Shown here: positions 37,401 to 50,860 of the stretch, in pieces
Position numbering within the stretch: position 1 is the stretch's first letter
Layout: the number at the start of each line of letters is the position of its first letter
Source of the DNA: Certhia americana
Taxonomy: Eukaryota > Chordata > Aves > Passeriformes > Certhiidae
NCBI GenBank assembly: GCA_018697195.1
Contig: CM031857.1
Span: 67,233,053 to 67,297,052 of the forward strand
DNA: 64,000 nt
Reading direction: 5' to 3'
Translations under genes and position numbers: made by a program
Notes under the pieces: model-generated
Databases searched by the model: none
What the model was told of the DNA's origin: nothing
Seen by the model: the letters and a program-made list of their open reading frames with translations, nothing else

Positions 37401-38740
37401 ACTGCAGGTGCAGTGTCAATAGCTGCATTCAGAACACTTGAGGTCAGGTCCTCAGGGTAAAGTATTAAGTGAAGACATGGGGTTTTTCTGGCACCTTGTT
37501 GTTGGTAGCCGACAGCTTTGCCCTGTCGACCTAAAGGAACAAACAACAGGTAACCTCTAGAAATCCTTGTGATATCCACCGTCTCCACTGTGAAAGTCAA
37601 AACATCAAATCCAGCACCAGATGTGAGCCTCAAACCAAAGAGAATGGAGCTTTAAATTGAAAGAGATTGAGTTTCTCTCAACCCCAGCAGATTGCAGACC
37701 AGCAAGCATATCATCTAGCAGATCTAAGGATGGTTCTTTCAGAGTTAGTGCTGTTAATATAAAGTAAATGTTCAGTGCTCTGTAGAAACAGTACTCCTGC
37801 TCTTTCATATCTCTTTGCAAGGAGAAACCTAAAGCAAACTGAAAATAATCCTACTTTTATACCAAGAACTTTAACCTACAGACTCATTCAATTAATTGAA
37901 GCTGAAAATCCAATTTGAGACAAGCTTCAAATAATGCTCAAATATAGTTTAAATGTAGATGATCTTCTAACATTATACATTTAAATTTCAGACCTGTTTG
38001 TTTCTTTAACAATCACCCATATTTATGTAGCTGTAACTCGAAGTGCCCTGCATCTTCCAGAAGACAAAACCAAAATGCACTCGATATAAATGTCAGGTGA
38101 GATGTTTTCTCTGCTACTTCAACTATACCATTAACAATAAGAGAATTCCCAAATGTTACATTTATAACAGAATTCTATGAAGTTCTCTGTCAAATACTAC
38201 AATAGTGTCCAGATACATTGCCTTTTTATGAAACTGTAATATTTTCAATCCCTACCCTCTATTCAGTGCTCAGCTCCTTTTTTCCATTTTCCTGTCTTCC
38301 TCCACTCTCCCATCGTGTTTCTTCCTGATCCACCCCATCCCAGGATGCCAGGATCCTCTGGGTAGATGCAGCTGCAATATTTTGCAAAAATTCATGTCTG
38401 GATATTTGGGTGACCATGCAGACTCCTTCTCCCTTTAATACATAACAGTCAATTACTGTCTTTCATCTCTGTCCCTTGGTTTATATAAAATCTGTCCACT
38501 CAGATCTTCCTCTCAGCTGACAGCAAATAATTACATATCACATCAGTAAATGGCAACAAAATGAATGTTCATTTAATCACCTACCAAGATTCCCAGAATA
38601 GTTGAATTCTGCTTTTGATCCTTTCATAGGACTGAAATGTGCTGGGAACAAGTCTAGGTTATGTGACCACTGATCTCGAACCAAATGGAAATGTATAGTG
38701 ATCTGTATATCCCAGTATTATCAAAGTCATTGAAAAGAAC

Positions 38741-38758
38741 AAAAAAAAAAAAAAAAAA
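38741..38758. repeat. A18 homopolymer
   Basis: Eighteen uninterrupted A. No adjoining retrocopy or target duplication was seen. Confidence 0.9.
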
Positions 38759-40093
38759 TTTGCAGAATTTAATTAGACTTCTACTTACTGTTAAGGTGAT
38801 TTTCCTTTCTTTTTTCTAATTTTATAAAAAGAAAACTAACTGTCCCAAAAACAATGGACAAAAGCAGAGAGCACCATATTTTCAGATCCATCTCATTATA
38901 CGATATTTGAATTCATCTCATACTGCATAAACAGATCCTGCTGCTACAACTACCACTTAGAAAACCTCTTCAACTGCTATATTGCATTGCTTAAGATAAA
39001 AGGAACAAGCTACAGATAGCTGAATTGGAGCTGGATCAGTATCTGTAAACTTGGTAGTGCAAGCAGAAGACTGCATTAAAGCACTTTAAAGGCTTTATTC
39101 CTTTTTCTTCTGATTTTTGACCTGCCTTTGTAACTTCTGAAGTCACTCAGCTGTTTTTTTCCTTTCTCTCAGGATAGATGAGGGATTCTTGGCCCTCTTC
39201 TTTTGTAACAAAAAGACCTTGTATCATGTGGCTTGTTCTGGGCTGTATCCCACCAGACAGCAATACAGGCATGCTCCACACTCCAGCCAAACCACCCACA
39301 CTCTTAATAAGACCACAAAAGTTTGGGATATGTGTATCTACTGACAAGCTTTGTTATCATATTAAGAAACATTTCAGACCTGACAAAGATTCCACCTTGC
39401 ACAGTGGAAATCTTCACTTCTAGTCTCATGAAAAAGGTCTTGACTCAGCTGCAGCTAATCAACATAGATTTAGAACCTCTCTGTGAGCAGGATGTTAGCC
39501 TCAGGATGTTAGTGACTTCAGCCCAACCTGACAAATAATCAAGGATGATCTTATTGTCACACAGATAACCATTAGGGATGAATATAAGTCTCAATTTGTC
39601 TCTTAGTGAAAGTATAAATATTTGATACGTAGTTCAGACTTCCATATCTGGAGGAGAAAAGTGAAAACTAGACTTGACCAAGAGCTACAAAAATATCCTC
39701 AGTTCCAGATTTACCAGCTTGCCTAAGGACCTTACAACACTGCAAAGTGTGGTACATTTCCCTGTGATTTCTAGGCAACAATAAGCTCAGAGGAGGACAG
39801 GCATCTGCAGATCCACACAGCATGCCTGGTGTTCAGAAAACGAACGGCCACAGTCCCAAAGCACAGCAGAAATGCAGTACATTCAATTTATCCATGACAT
39901 GCTGGCCCTGCTTCTTGCTCTGGGACATTAGTCTGCTCTTCTATGCATAAATAATACATCTTCTACACACTTTGTTTTGGAGATGCTGCCCAAATGCAAT
40001 GAATTTCATAAGACCCAAATTCACATCCTTTTCCCAGTGTGAGAGCAGCTGCTGCCACAGTAAAATATCTCAGAAGAGCCTCTGAGTGATATC

Positions 40094-40119
40094 TATGGGA
40101 TATCCATATGGGATATCCA
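40094..40119. repeat. Perfect tandem duplication of a 13-mer
   Basis: TATGGGATATCCA occurs twice without a gap. Each unit contains the palindrome GGATATCC. It is most simply a local slippage duplication. Confidence 0.85.
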
Positions 40120-40365
40120 AGGCAGGACATTCCCACCTTCCTGGTGAACCTGTAATATTGCACAATGAGGAAGGAAAAACTCCGAGGTGCCAGAGAGAGA
40201 GAGAAATGGAAACTTCATGCAGAGTTTAGGCCACAGACTCGAGCAAGGGAAACTAAGCTCAGGGTGCAACTCCCTCTAAGCTTCATACTTGAGACATTAC
40301 ACTCACTGGATGAAGACAAGAAGTGTCTGGGAGCTGGAAGGAGAATTCTGTCTCTTTCACCTTCT

Positions 40366-40400
40366 GAATTAGGGAGGGCTCTGATGAATTAGGGAGGGCT
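40366..40400. repeat. Near-tandem duplication, period 20 bp
   Basis: GAATTAGGGAGGGCT is repeated exactly at 40366-40380 and 40386-40400, separated by CTGAT. It is a short local duplication. Confidence 0.85.
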
Positions 40401-41759
40401 AGGCTTTAATGCCAAAGACTCTCATCATCACTAAACAGACACTGTTCCCTATAGACTACATGAGAAAAACAGATGCCTAAAATAAATGAGTGGTGTTTTC
40501 CCTCTGCACATTTCACAGAGATCTTTCTCATTCTCTTGACGAGGCAAGTTGCTTGCTTTAGGAGGCATTTTAGGTGAAACAGTGCACCCTATCCCATATC
40601 TGTATAGGTAGACTGGATTGCAGCTGTACTTTCAAAACATTTTCAGTAGTGTTAAGCACCAAACTCTCTTCCTTTGTACAGGCTCTTCCCATATCACTAG
40701 AGATTTTAAAGTAGCATAACTGAAGCAAGTGGAAGATCTAAAAAGAATGAATATATGTGAAAAATAAATTTTGAAATAGTAAATATTGAAAAAAAATGTG
40801 CTTGTGCAAAGCAGGCTGTTTATCTTTTAAAATTAATTTAATTTTCTCTCATATATCCCATGTTCTTTCCTATCCAAATGATATTTTGTACAGCCTGGTG
40901 AGTTGGATAAAGAGTCTTCTGATTTACTCTGAATGACAATATGACTTGCTCTCTTCAATGCCTTGTATGTGACAAAGGAAATTGCAACTCTACTGCATTT
41001 GCAAGGGAGGCAGATTTTTTTTTTTTTTGTCTTACCAATCAAAGGAACTATGACTGACATTTACCTAATGTTTACGTAGTGCTTTGATGCTCTGAAGTGC
41101 TGGATTCAAGGGACAATGCAGTGTTTCTATGAGCCCTTTCCATGCAATTTCTGCTAGGAGATCTTCACTAATCAGTTGTAACTATCTTAACTTGTATTGA
41201 GCACTATTCTAGTTTCTCTTTGGCCAACACAGAGAATTTGAAAAGTTTTCTATGTCACATGGATATAGAAACAAACTTCAATCTGTTACAGTGCTGATTC
41301 TTTACTTTTAAAGAACCAACACACTGTTATTTCTCGATAACTAAGAATGATTACAACTGAACTTTTCCCATTGGTTTTATTTGCAGTAACTTCTTAATCC
41401 CTTGCACTGTTACTGTACTTGTTTGACAGACTGGTGACTGTTGTATTAAACCCTGAAACTTTATGTTCCATCTAGCAATGACATTTACTGCACTATCTTT
41501 AAGGAAATTAATAGTCTCAAGTTCTGCATTTCAGGTAATAAAACCTTAGCAGCATGAAATTTCTGGCATGAACTTCAGACACACTTTTTATTCCTGAGGG
41601 AAAAATTTTTGATTTGCATTCACATTAACATTTTGAAGGTTTTAAATGGTGTTTACAAGGTATGGATAAACAATTGTATGTGCTCATTTTTCAGATTTTC
41701 TCAATGAGTATTAGAACATGAAATAAGTTACATTAAATTCAGTCTTAATTCTTTTACAG

Positions 41760-41932
41760 TAAAACTTGTGATTGCAACAGAAATTTTCATTATTTTAGTC
41801 ATCTATCGGAAGTCTAACAGACTTAAAAGACAAAGAAGTCTCCCCTTGAAGAATCACTTATATGTAAATTTTCTATGGAATGATTTTCAAGATTCACAGG
41901 AAGAAGCAAAAGATCAGTTTCCTGACACGTAG
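41760..41932 (+). other. Candidate terminal coding exon with membrane-anchor-like start, product unknown
   Basis: CAGTCTTAATTCTTTTACAG at 41740-41759 is a good acceptor. From it a frame of 56 complete codons, entered in phase with two bases left over, runs to TAG at 41930-41932. The frame begins with a hydrophobic stretch (VIATEIFIILVIY), followed by a strongly basic block (RKSNRLKRQR) and a polar tail ending QFPDT. That layout resembles the last exon of a single-pass membrane protein. AT-rich DNA often encodes hydrophobic runs by chance, no family is recognised, and no partner exon was found. Confidence 0.18.
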
Positions 41933-44900
41933 AGCTCTTCAGCAGCTGAAATATGTTTCATGGAGCCTCATGAAACACTTTCTACATGCAAGAGAAAGGA
42001 AAACTGGAAGGAGCCTTCTCTGTTCTACTACTTATTTATCACTTTATATTCAATCAAACTGTTGGGCACCAAATCTTAGCACCACCTAGGAATCTCATCC
42101 TCCTTCTTCTTCTATGGGAGGTACAACATGAAGGGGGGACCCTACAGGGGATTAAGTATATTTGATACTTAAGGGGTAATTATATGGGATAATTGCTAGA
42201 GCCTTGTGGGACCTGGGATTCCATGTCTGTGTATTTTGTATTTTTGGAGCCCACCATTTGCTGTAGCATTAAGCCCCACTGTCTCAGCTTTCATTCTAAC
42301 AGAATGGACAGGAAAATCTTCAAAGAACAGTAATGAGAACACCAAAATTTACCAGGCATCTTTTTTTTCCCTGTGCATTTGAATCTTAGGGGTGATAGAA
42401 GTTCTGATAAAATTTTTTTGTTGCTGTTTAAAGCATTCACATTGTTTTCCCACATGGCTTCACAGCTGTCTAGTAACGTATATTCTCATGCAGCAGCCTT
42501 CTCTTAGTGAAGGCTGGTACGGGGTTTCTTTCTCTTCCCAGAAAACACCCCTAAGACCTAATGACAGCTAGGATCCTCTGCTTTTGACTCTGTGGTGGTT
42601 TTTAGTGGCCAAACCAGGACAAATTCAAATCCAGATGAACAGTTAATTCATTTTCAGAAGTTAAGGACAACCAGACAGTGACCATGTAAGCCTGATTCTT
42701 TCGGAATCATGCTAAGAATATTAGCAATATTTAAAGTAGCACAAAAAAGCTTGAAAATACTATCAGCCAGCTAAAGTGTTTATATAGCCAGCAAAAAGCT
42801 CAAGACAATAGTTGGGAAATTTGTTTCCTTGCAAATTTTGTTAGCAGGGAAGAAAACAAAAGCTTTCCCATATAAATTTCAAATAAATTTTTCTTTCCTC
42901 TTCAGATGACCTTACTGTAAAGAACAAAATGTCCAACTCTCCTTTGATCTCTTCTGTAGCACACTTACACAGAGAAAAAAATTTTTTAGTCCCCTGAAAG
43001 TAGAAATTGTTAGGACAAGGACAGCAAATTTAATCGAATACTTAATTGATTAATACAGAGAGGATGGTACTGTCTGTGATAATTATTTGGTTCATGTTTA
43101 ATCATTGAGATGTCAGATGAATGCAATATAAAATTTTAGTTCCTCTTTTACTTAAAGAGGATTCTTAATATTTATTATAAAAGTGAGTGTCTTAACTTGT
43201 ATTCACAATGACGGAGAAAAAATTAACTTTCAGAGGACTCCATAATTAAGCATTAATAGTAGAGGCTTTCTTTGTAGCTAATAACAAGAAATGTATTACC
43301 TCATCCAGGAATATTCTGAAGGCAATTAATGTTTTATGTGTAGTTGGTGCAGATGTCGGTAGTAAAATTTACATGAAAAATCATTAGAGTCTTGGTAGTT
43401 TTCAAGTAGCTGCTTGTGTGTCCAGATTTACAACACTACATGCAGTAGTCTTCTCAGCAACAGAAGACAATTTTGAACATCAGTCCCAGATGATTTTCTG
43501 GATTCTGAAGCATTTAGAACAGTAAATGTTCTAAAGTGCAATATCACTTTAGTCTCCACAATACCTAAAACACTGAGTCCTGAGTCTGGGTAGTAGTTCA
43601 ATAATCATACTATTATATCTTTTTTTTTTTCTTATGCTTATGTCATTAATTCCACCAACACGACTGTGACATTCAAAGAAATGTCATCTCAGTGACTTCA
43701 CAATTCTGCAGTGGATTACAAATTGCGGCCAATAGCTAGAAATGTCAAATTTCCTGTTTATGCGACATTTGTAGCAGACTGATCTACAGTCCAGAGATGG
43801 GAAAAGTCAGCCTGTTTCTCACTTTTGTGAAGAAAGAAAACCATTGCTAGAAGCAGCTAGACACTTGCAAGACAATATTTCAAAAGTCTTCAGAGTTATC
43901 AGCTTGTTTAAAACAGACAAGAAATCTCTGGTTCTGATATAAATATTTCATAACCAGGAAAGATCTTAGATGTAACACAGTTGGACTGACTGCATTCAGT
44001 GTTTTTAGTTATAATAATGCTACTTTCATTTGATCAAATATGAATGCTTATGACAATTTTGCATTTGTTCTATGTGGATCAGAGAATTGTATGCCCATCT
44101 ATCAAAAAGCTTGAGTGTGAAGATCTGTAGAAGATTATAAAGGTGGTCTGCAGTTGTGCCTCCTTTTTTCTACAATAATAGTATTTAATGAAATTTATTA
44201 GTCACTTAGAGATCCACATATCTGCCATAGTCTTTACCTATCTTCCCAGCCTCCAGTCCAGTACTGACAGCTATCTTTGTGCCCACTAGGTACTGTTCCA
44301 GAAAGAAGAGATCAGACACAGAAATGGAACAAGAATTGACATTCTGCTCTTCCACATAGTTACACTCTGCTTCGGAAAAAATTAGTAAGAGAGAGAAATA
44401 AGAAGTTAACTTTTAGGTAAATATTTAATGGAAAAGTCTTCAAGCCATACTATTTATAAAAGAAATGCTAGCAGAAACACTTGACTGTGTGGCTAAAATG
44501 ACTAGATAGTCAGCCGAATGTAAGCATCACTCATTTCTTGAGATGGATCAGACTTTTACTAGATGGTTACTAGCTTTGGGGTGAAACACATTTTAAAGCT
44601 GGGCAAAGGAACATATAGAATTACTTCAGTCTTTTCCAATGTTTCTGTGCTCCCTTGGAATAAAATTTTCAAAGACTGGGGGCTCAAAATCTCACAATGG
44701 CAATACTCACAATGGAAAGATACTGCATATTTCTACACTAGCTACCCAACACTAAGGCCTCTGTCCAGAAATTATTGTTTTCTTCCAGATTGTAACAAAA
44801 TACTGAAGACAGTTGTTTAAACACTGTGTCATTTTTATATTGCAAAATACAGAGATCTTGGAAATATAGAAAGAATATGTCTTGTGACACCCTAGATAAG

Positions 44901-47900
44901 CAGTGAGAAAAAAGAATAGGATTTAAGCGAAGGATTTGCTAAAAATAAGAGGCTATCACATAGTGATCTTATGAATGAGCAGTGGAGTATTGCTGCACTT
45001 GCCTGACTGGACTGGTCTTATGCCCTGGGACTCATCCTTATGAAAGTTATCGTCCTGTTTCAGACGGCTATGTTTATCTACCCATTTAACATGCCTCTTC
45101 CTTCTATCCTACATCATACCAAGACAACTTCCCTTGAGTTTTCCTGACCTTGAAGATACACCATTGTTTACATCCAAGTCTTCTGATCCTGAGCAGCATC
45201 TGTCAGGCTAAACAAGTTAAGCTCCATCAATCTGACACAACAGCTCTAGCTTTTCCGGTAACATGGGATTTCACTCACTCTGAAAAATGGGATTAAACCT
45301 AACATGGCTTTGCATCAAGCTAAAAATAAACAAGCTCAAATGCATCAGTTATTTTCTCCTTTTGACAGTACAACTGAGCAACAAGCTTATTAATTTTACA
45401 GATATGGGTCTCCTGGGGACTGACCACTGAAGACAAAGAAAAGCCATGTCATAAAATCACAGTTTGAGCCCTTGGGGCAGATATCTAACCTATTCTTATT
45501 TTCTTTTTCCCCTGCAAAATGGGGTATTCCCTGTATAGATTCTTTCTATTGTCAATAATAAATGGGTTGTATAACTTTACATGTATATGCAGTGGACATA
45601 ATAATCAGAAAGGTAATAACCACAATACCAGGCTGGATTTGAGTGATTCTGAAAGAAGGAAATAAATTAACTTTAAAATTGTGTGTTACTGCTAGTAGTA
45701 ACTCAATAGTAGCTGAAAGAAAGACATGAGGCTCACAGCAATACACATAGCTAGGATCAGAGGCCCATCAATAGATGAAAATTGTGGGGGGAGAATAATA
45801 GCTTGAGTAATATAACATTTGAATGGTAATTGAAACTGTATAAGTTCATGTCCAGAATATTTAGAAACTATCTAACTGTGATGGATGATGATGAAGAATT
45901 AGGAAGATCTGACTACTGACTGCATCAGATTTATCAGTACCTCACACAGGCTTAGGTGTTCCAGCAAATCTGATGGCACTAGTTGATGAATTTACCACTG
46001 AGAGATGGTTGAGTTGCTGTTAAAACAAGTGAGAGGTTTATGGGTTTTGTTTGTCTGGTATACAATGTTATTGGAAAGGATTTTGACTATCACTCTTTAT
46101 TTCCATACCACTTCTCTTTTGCTTTGCACTGAGTATCCTCAGATTCTGGCTTTCATTGTGGTAGTTCATGATTGTTTTTGGATTGCAGAACTATGAACTG
46201 TAATTGCCAAAGAGTTTGTATACAGTTGTTACAGTTCATGCATTTTTCATCAGAGATATTTACGTTAGAAACCATATTTTAAACAGAAAACATGAACAAG
46301 AGCTAGGAGGAATGCAACATCTTATCTAGTGTGTAGACCAAAACAAAGAGGTATGAAGTAGCAGTCATAAAATTGGCAGGAAATCAGAGATATGAGTTAA
46401 ATCCATCTCTCTGGAGGTTTAATCAATTGCCTTTACCTCAATGATTATCCTCTCTCCCAATTTGATACTCACAATTTATACTTTCATCCAAACAACCTTT
46501 CTTCAAACTCTGTTCAGTGTCATAATCTACAAAATGTCCTGTGCTGTGTTCTTTGCAAGTCTGGAGCTTGTTTTCTTGAATTCTGTGCATTCTCCAAGGT
46601 TTTGACAGGTTGTCTTTTCATAGTAAAATGTAAGTGGAAAGTGAAAAAACCTGTTCCTAAGAATGTTCTGAGCAAGTCAATTGCAGTTCAAACACATTTC
46701 TGTGGAGTCCTCATGAACAATGGTTCTGGCTGTTTATGGGTTCCTAAATCTATTTTATATTGTTGGAGATAAGAGGCATCATAATCAATTCTAATGTGAT
46801 TACTTATTTCTGGGAATATACCCAGTGAAAGCTACAGACAGTTTAACATCCATCATCCTTGGTTTAATGACAGATTTCCTTGAATATGTTTGTCCATTGC
46901 TCATGTCCATTCCTGGGCTTATACCCAGCTTGAGTTCAGTGTGGTCTGTGTTCAAAGAAGCTGTGTTTTCTCTAGTATCAGAATGTCTTAAAGGGCTGAT
47001 TGATATCTCCTATGTGCAGGAGTATGTCCTGTCCACCAGAAGAGCTTCCATGATGAGTCCTTCCATGGATCAGTGAAATAGAGCACAGGAAGGCTAATTT
47101 ATAAATTGGGGATGGAGCCACTTTTATTCACCTAAGGCAGAATGATTCTTTAGCCTCTTCCTTGTCACGTCCATTGCATATACACAATGCAAACAAGCCT
47201 CTCTCTTCTCATAGGCACATCTGGTGCTGCAAAGGAACAAGTATGTTTATCAGGGCACATACTATACCAAATGCCTATGTACATGCTCCTCACTTGGTGA
47301 AGTATTCCTTTGGGGAATGCACTTTCAGCCGTAGCATGGAGGACGAACAAACCTCTTGGTTCCCAGCCATGCTTGAAGGCTTTTGGGAAAAAATAAGAAC
47401 AAGAAATAGACTGAAGACTGGGAAAAAAAAAAAAATCCTGGTGAAGGATGTCTTGCTGGAAGGCCAGGTTTATATTCCTGATCTACACTGTAGACAAATT
47501 CCTGCAAACAAGAGGACCATAACACCATGAAACTTGCAAACACAATGCAAATAATTGCTTCGACTCAGTTTTCCTTCAGTGTTTTTCAGTATTTGTGCAG
47601 AGTTCAGCAATTCATTTTCATGCATATACATAAATACAACTAGATAATTCTATGCATCATCAAGCTATTATTTTGCAGAAGAAAAAGAAACAAAATAAAC
47701 TGCTAGGAACTAGAGGAAATTCCAGCTAACAATGAATATGGGGTCCTATCTGCTCCCTGTTCTGTCTTCCTAATCCATCTAAACTCAACCTGTTCTCACG
47801 TGGCAGGATCCACAGGCATCTCAGTGACTCTCACTACCCTATCATGTAAGACTTAAGTGGACCCTTATGAGACCCAAATCCACAGTTTTACTCACACATA

Positions 47901-48453
47901 TATTTTAAAAGTTACTTTAGTGGGAAGAATGCTTTATGTGAAAATCTGTAAGTTAGCTGATGCTTTCATGTGCTTTCTGATAACTTCTGGGCATCTAAAT
48001 ACACCTAAATATTTTAGTGTATCCCTGTACTTGTCTTGTTTTTATTTTTCAAGATCCTCAGGATATATCTATGCCTCTACACAAGAGAAGGACAGAGAAT
48101 CACTTCAGCACTGTACCCCCACTGATTGCCCCCATTACCCAACTGCTGGATGGCTTCCACCATGGTTAACTCATCTCAGGCTTTCTCAATACAGTTCACT
48201 CCAGCGATTCCTCAAAAAGCAAACGTGTGAGACTTCACCAAATTACTCTGTCTCCACCCTTCACAGCCTGTCAGTACTACCCCAGTCAGCTTTGAAGCCT
48301 TATATGACTCCACACACCCTCTAGCCACATCTGCGGACACAAAAGATACGCTCTATGCCTCCTGCCACCACAGCACCTCTGTGATGAGCTGTGCTGCAGT
48401 CATCACATCCCTTCAGACACTTCACAGTGAATTTAAACACAGTCACACAGCAC
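41933..48453. other. AT-rich non-coding sequence, nothing firm recognised
   Basis: The longest frames are 122 codons (47162-47530) and 155 codons (47857-48324), both on the plus strand. The latter starts at GTG and shows no known domain. No repeat family was recognised. The region immediately before 48454 abuts a solo LTR. Confidence 0.5.
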
Positions 48454-48459
48454 CTCAGT

Positions 48460-49111
48460 TGTTGCGGGGCCAGTATTTATTTCATTCAATAGGTTTGTTG
48501 CAAAGGTTTTAATGTTAATGGTTTGTTCTTATGTTCCCCCATGTTCTCCCTAAGTTGGTTTATTCCTGAAGTTGTATCCTCCCCTAAGTTACCTTGTATG
48601 GCAAGGTTTCCCTACTCCTTGTTCCAGCTCCTTCCCCATCAATCATTGCTACCCCGCCCCTTGTTCTGGAACCTTCTATGTCATTCCAACCCTGGACCAA
48701 TCCTTTGAGTGTACCTACCCCTGGTCATTCCTGGGTGGTTCCTAAACCTTGATGCCCCATTGGACCATGTGACCTACCCTCTTCTCCCTTTACTCATCCC
48801 TCAAAGATTTCCCATTGGTTGTTGGTTTGTATCCACCCACCAGTTTGTAACTGTAGATAAACCTGAATGCAGGAGAGCTTGGGGAGCTCTTTGTTCCTGG
48901 TGCCTTCAACCCCGATAAACCTCCAGGTGGAACCTCAAGATGAAGAGCTTTCTCCTTCACTCGATCTGTTTCGTGGCTTGAAGACACTGCACCGCAGAGC
49001 AAGTGGCTCTTCAGGTTCAGCTGCTGGTAAAACCCATAGCAGAGCTGTTCCCCACTCCTGGCATGGTGCTGGAGTTTCACAGAGCTAGACTGGGCTCTGG
49101 TGGCCCTGTCA
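48460..49111 (+). mobile_element. Solo LTR, 652 bp, class II-like
   Basis: The element begins TGTTGCGGGGCC and ends GGCCCTGTCA. It is flanked by an exact 6-bp duplication, CTCAGT, at 48454-48459 and 49112-49117. The U3-like left half is rich in C and T with ATTGG boxes (CCCATTGGACC near 48755, CCCATTGGTT near 48810). No clear TATA box was seen, and GATAAA occurs twice on the right, so orientation is inferred from the TGTTG start shared with the LTRs at 4630 and 19837. No proviral internal sequence is present. Frames at 48523-49088 lie wholly inside and are not genes. Confidence 0.87.
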
Positions 49112-49117
49112 CTCAGT

Positions 49118-50860
49118 CATGACTTGGCACCACCGGGGGATATCCCTGGCCAAGGGATACATCATCCCAAGGTCAACAAAAAGCCTTTTGGATTAAACTA
49201 ACAAAATATGAATAGACACCACAAATACAGTCATAAACAGAACTCAAATAACGTAGTTTCTTCTTCAATATATCATTAAAACAAATAGTGAACCATGTCT
49301 CATATTATTTAATTACTTTCAAAAGACTCTTAGGCATGACATTAATGAATGTTACGCAGGTCCTCTGTAATATATAAAGTTCTTGTTAATCCTATGTTAA
49401 ATAGTTCACAGATGTCTAGCAATTAAGTATTTCAATGGTAATAGGTAATTTATTTGTTCTAAGGATAGTTTAGGTTGACTGCATTTTAATTTCAAACTCT
49501 TATCAGCCATCAATTTCCTTGGGATACCAACAAGATAAATAAACCTGTTAACTAAGTGAGAATTTACTTGTAAATCAAAATGTGTGCAGTAATCTGAAGG
49601 CTTTTTCTGATTGCTACTAAACATGTAAGTAATAGAACAAAAGTATCTATGATGCTTGCCTCTGACAAACACTAGCTAGAATCTAAATACGGAGATAAAC
49701 AATAGCTCTCAGAAAAGGAGTTTTTCTACAGCAAGAGGGAGTGAATGGCAACGTTTCATCTTCGTTACTTGAAAAATAATAATGATTTGTATCACATTTA
49801 CTGGATAAGCTACACCACATATTTACATTGGTGAAGAGATGGCATTTGCCGTTCTTACATAGATCAGTATGTATCTATTATTCTCCACATATTTCCTCCA
49901 CATTTTTATTGGCACAGTGATGGAATTAAAACTTCTGGGGAATAAAAAAGAAAAATTAATAAGAATTGCAAATGTTCAGAAAGTTGAAAATATCTGATTG
50001 CTTTGGAAAAAAAAATCATTGCATTTGAGAATAATAACAGCGTAATCAAGCAAGTCCTGTTTTACTATTGCAGCCTAAGAGACTTTTGGACTTCCAGCAG
50101 AGAAGGCATTTATGGATCATCAATGTATTTTCTGTGGAAGCAAAAGGGAAAAAATACTTTTGTATAGAGACAATAGTCTTGATTATGGTGTTTCTGAAGT
50201 AATAAAAGTATATGCAAGTCTAGAATATATTTTTGCCCTTTTTTTATCTACAGACACCATCTTAGAATGCCAATTTACTGCTTACAAATATTATTTGCAT
50301 ATATCAGTTCAATAAACAGGCATCTGGCTGCTAAATCTGCCTGGCATTTTGGAGGTGCCAAATGAAGATTTTAGAATGAGTAAATATATGGTTATTATAC
50401 TTACAAGATCCATAACATGCCAGTCCTCAGGCTTCATAAGATTTGTCATTTGTGAATAATTGCTTTTAAAGTGGAGGTCAGGAATTGAAGCCAGAAATAA
50501 ATTGATGTTGGCTATAGTTTGTAAACAAGACTCCCTTGACATGCTGACTTGACTGTCCCTGTTGTTATTTCCTTTGGCTGGCTTTTAATCTTGTTCCGTT
50601 AAAGTAACTACAGTGGAATTAAAAGGCTGATTAGGTTTGGGAAGACGTATTTTCTTATATAAATCTAACATTGTAAGTGAACAGTCTAGGCATTTAAAAA
50701 TTTTCATGTATATCTGTGAATGTAACTTTGTGTTCAGGTTATAATGTTGGTCTACATGTTCCATAGATAAATGAGAAATTATTAGCCTTTTGTATCATTA
50801 GAAAGTTAAGAATCAGAGCAGCTGTAAAATACTGTCCTCTTTAAATTTATTTATCCTGGT
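49118..50860. other. AT-rich non-coding sequence, nothing recognised
   Basis: Short frames only, on both strands, with no recognisable product or repeat. Confidence 0.6.

Larger units (their letters stand above)
37401..41759. other. Non-coding sequence, nothing firm recognised
   Basis: Contains the A18 tract at 38741-38758, a tandem 13-mer at 40094-40119 and a near-tandem duplication at 40366-40400. On the minus strand, 40992-40833 has an acceptor-like CTCCCTTGCAAATGCAG followed by about 52 open codons to TAA, but nothing else supports an exon. Confidence 0.5.

Noticed and set aside
37376..37820. Two overlapping minus-strand frames (85 and 71 codons) with protein-like composition
   Set aside because: They are in different frames, match nothing I know, and have no clear acceptor or donor pair that would join them.
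40833..40992. Minus-strand frame of about 52 codons after an acceptor-like site
   Set aside because: Only one signal supports it. Pyrimidine-rich acceptor look-alikes are frequent in this AT-rich sequence.
47857..48324. 155-codon plus-strand frame, the longest in the window
   Set aside because: It starts at GTG, has no recognisable domain and no splice or promoter context. One frame of this length is plausible by chance in 64 kb read in six frames.
48523..49088. Several 60-96-codon frames on both strands
   Set aside because: They lie inside the solo LTR at 48460-49111.
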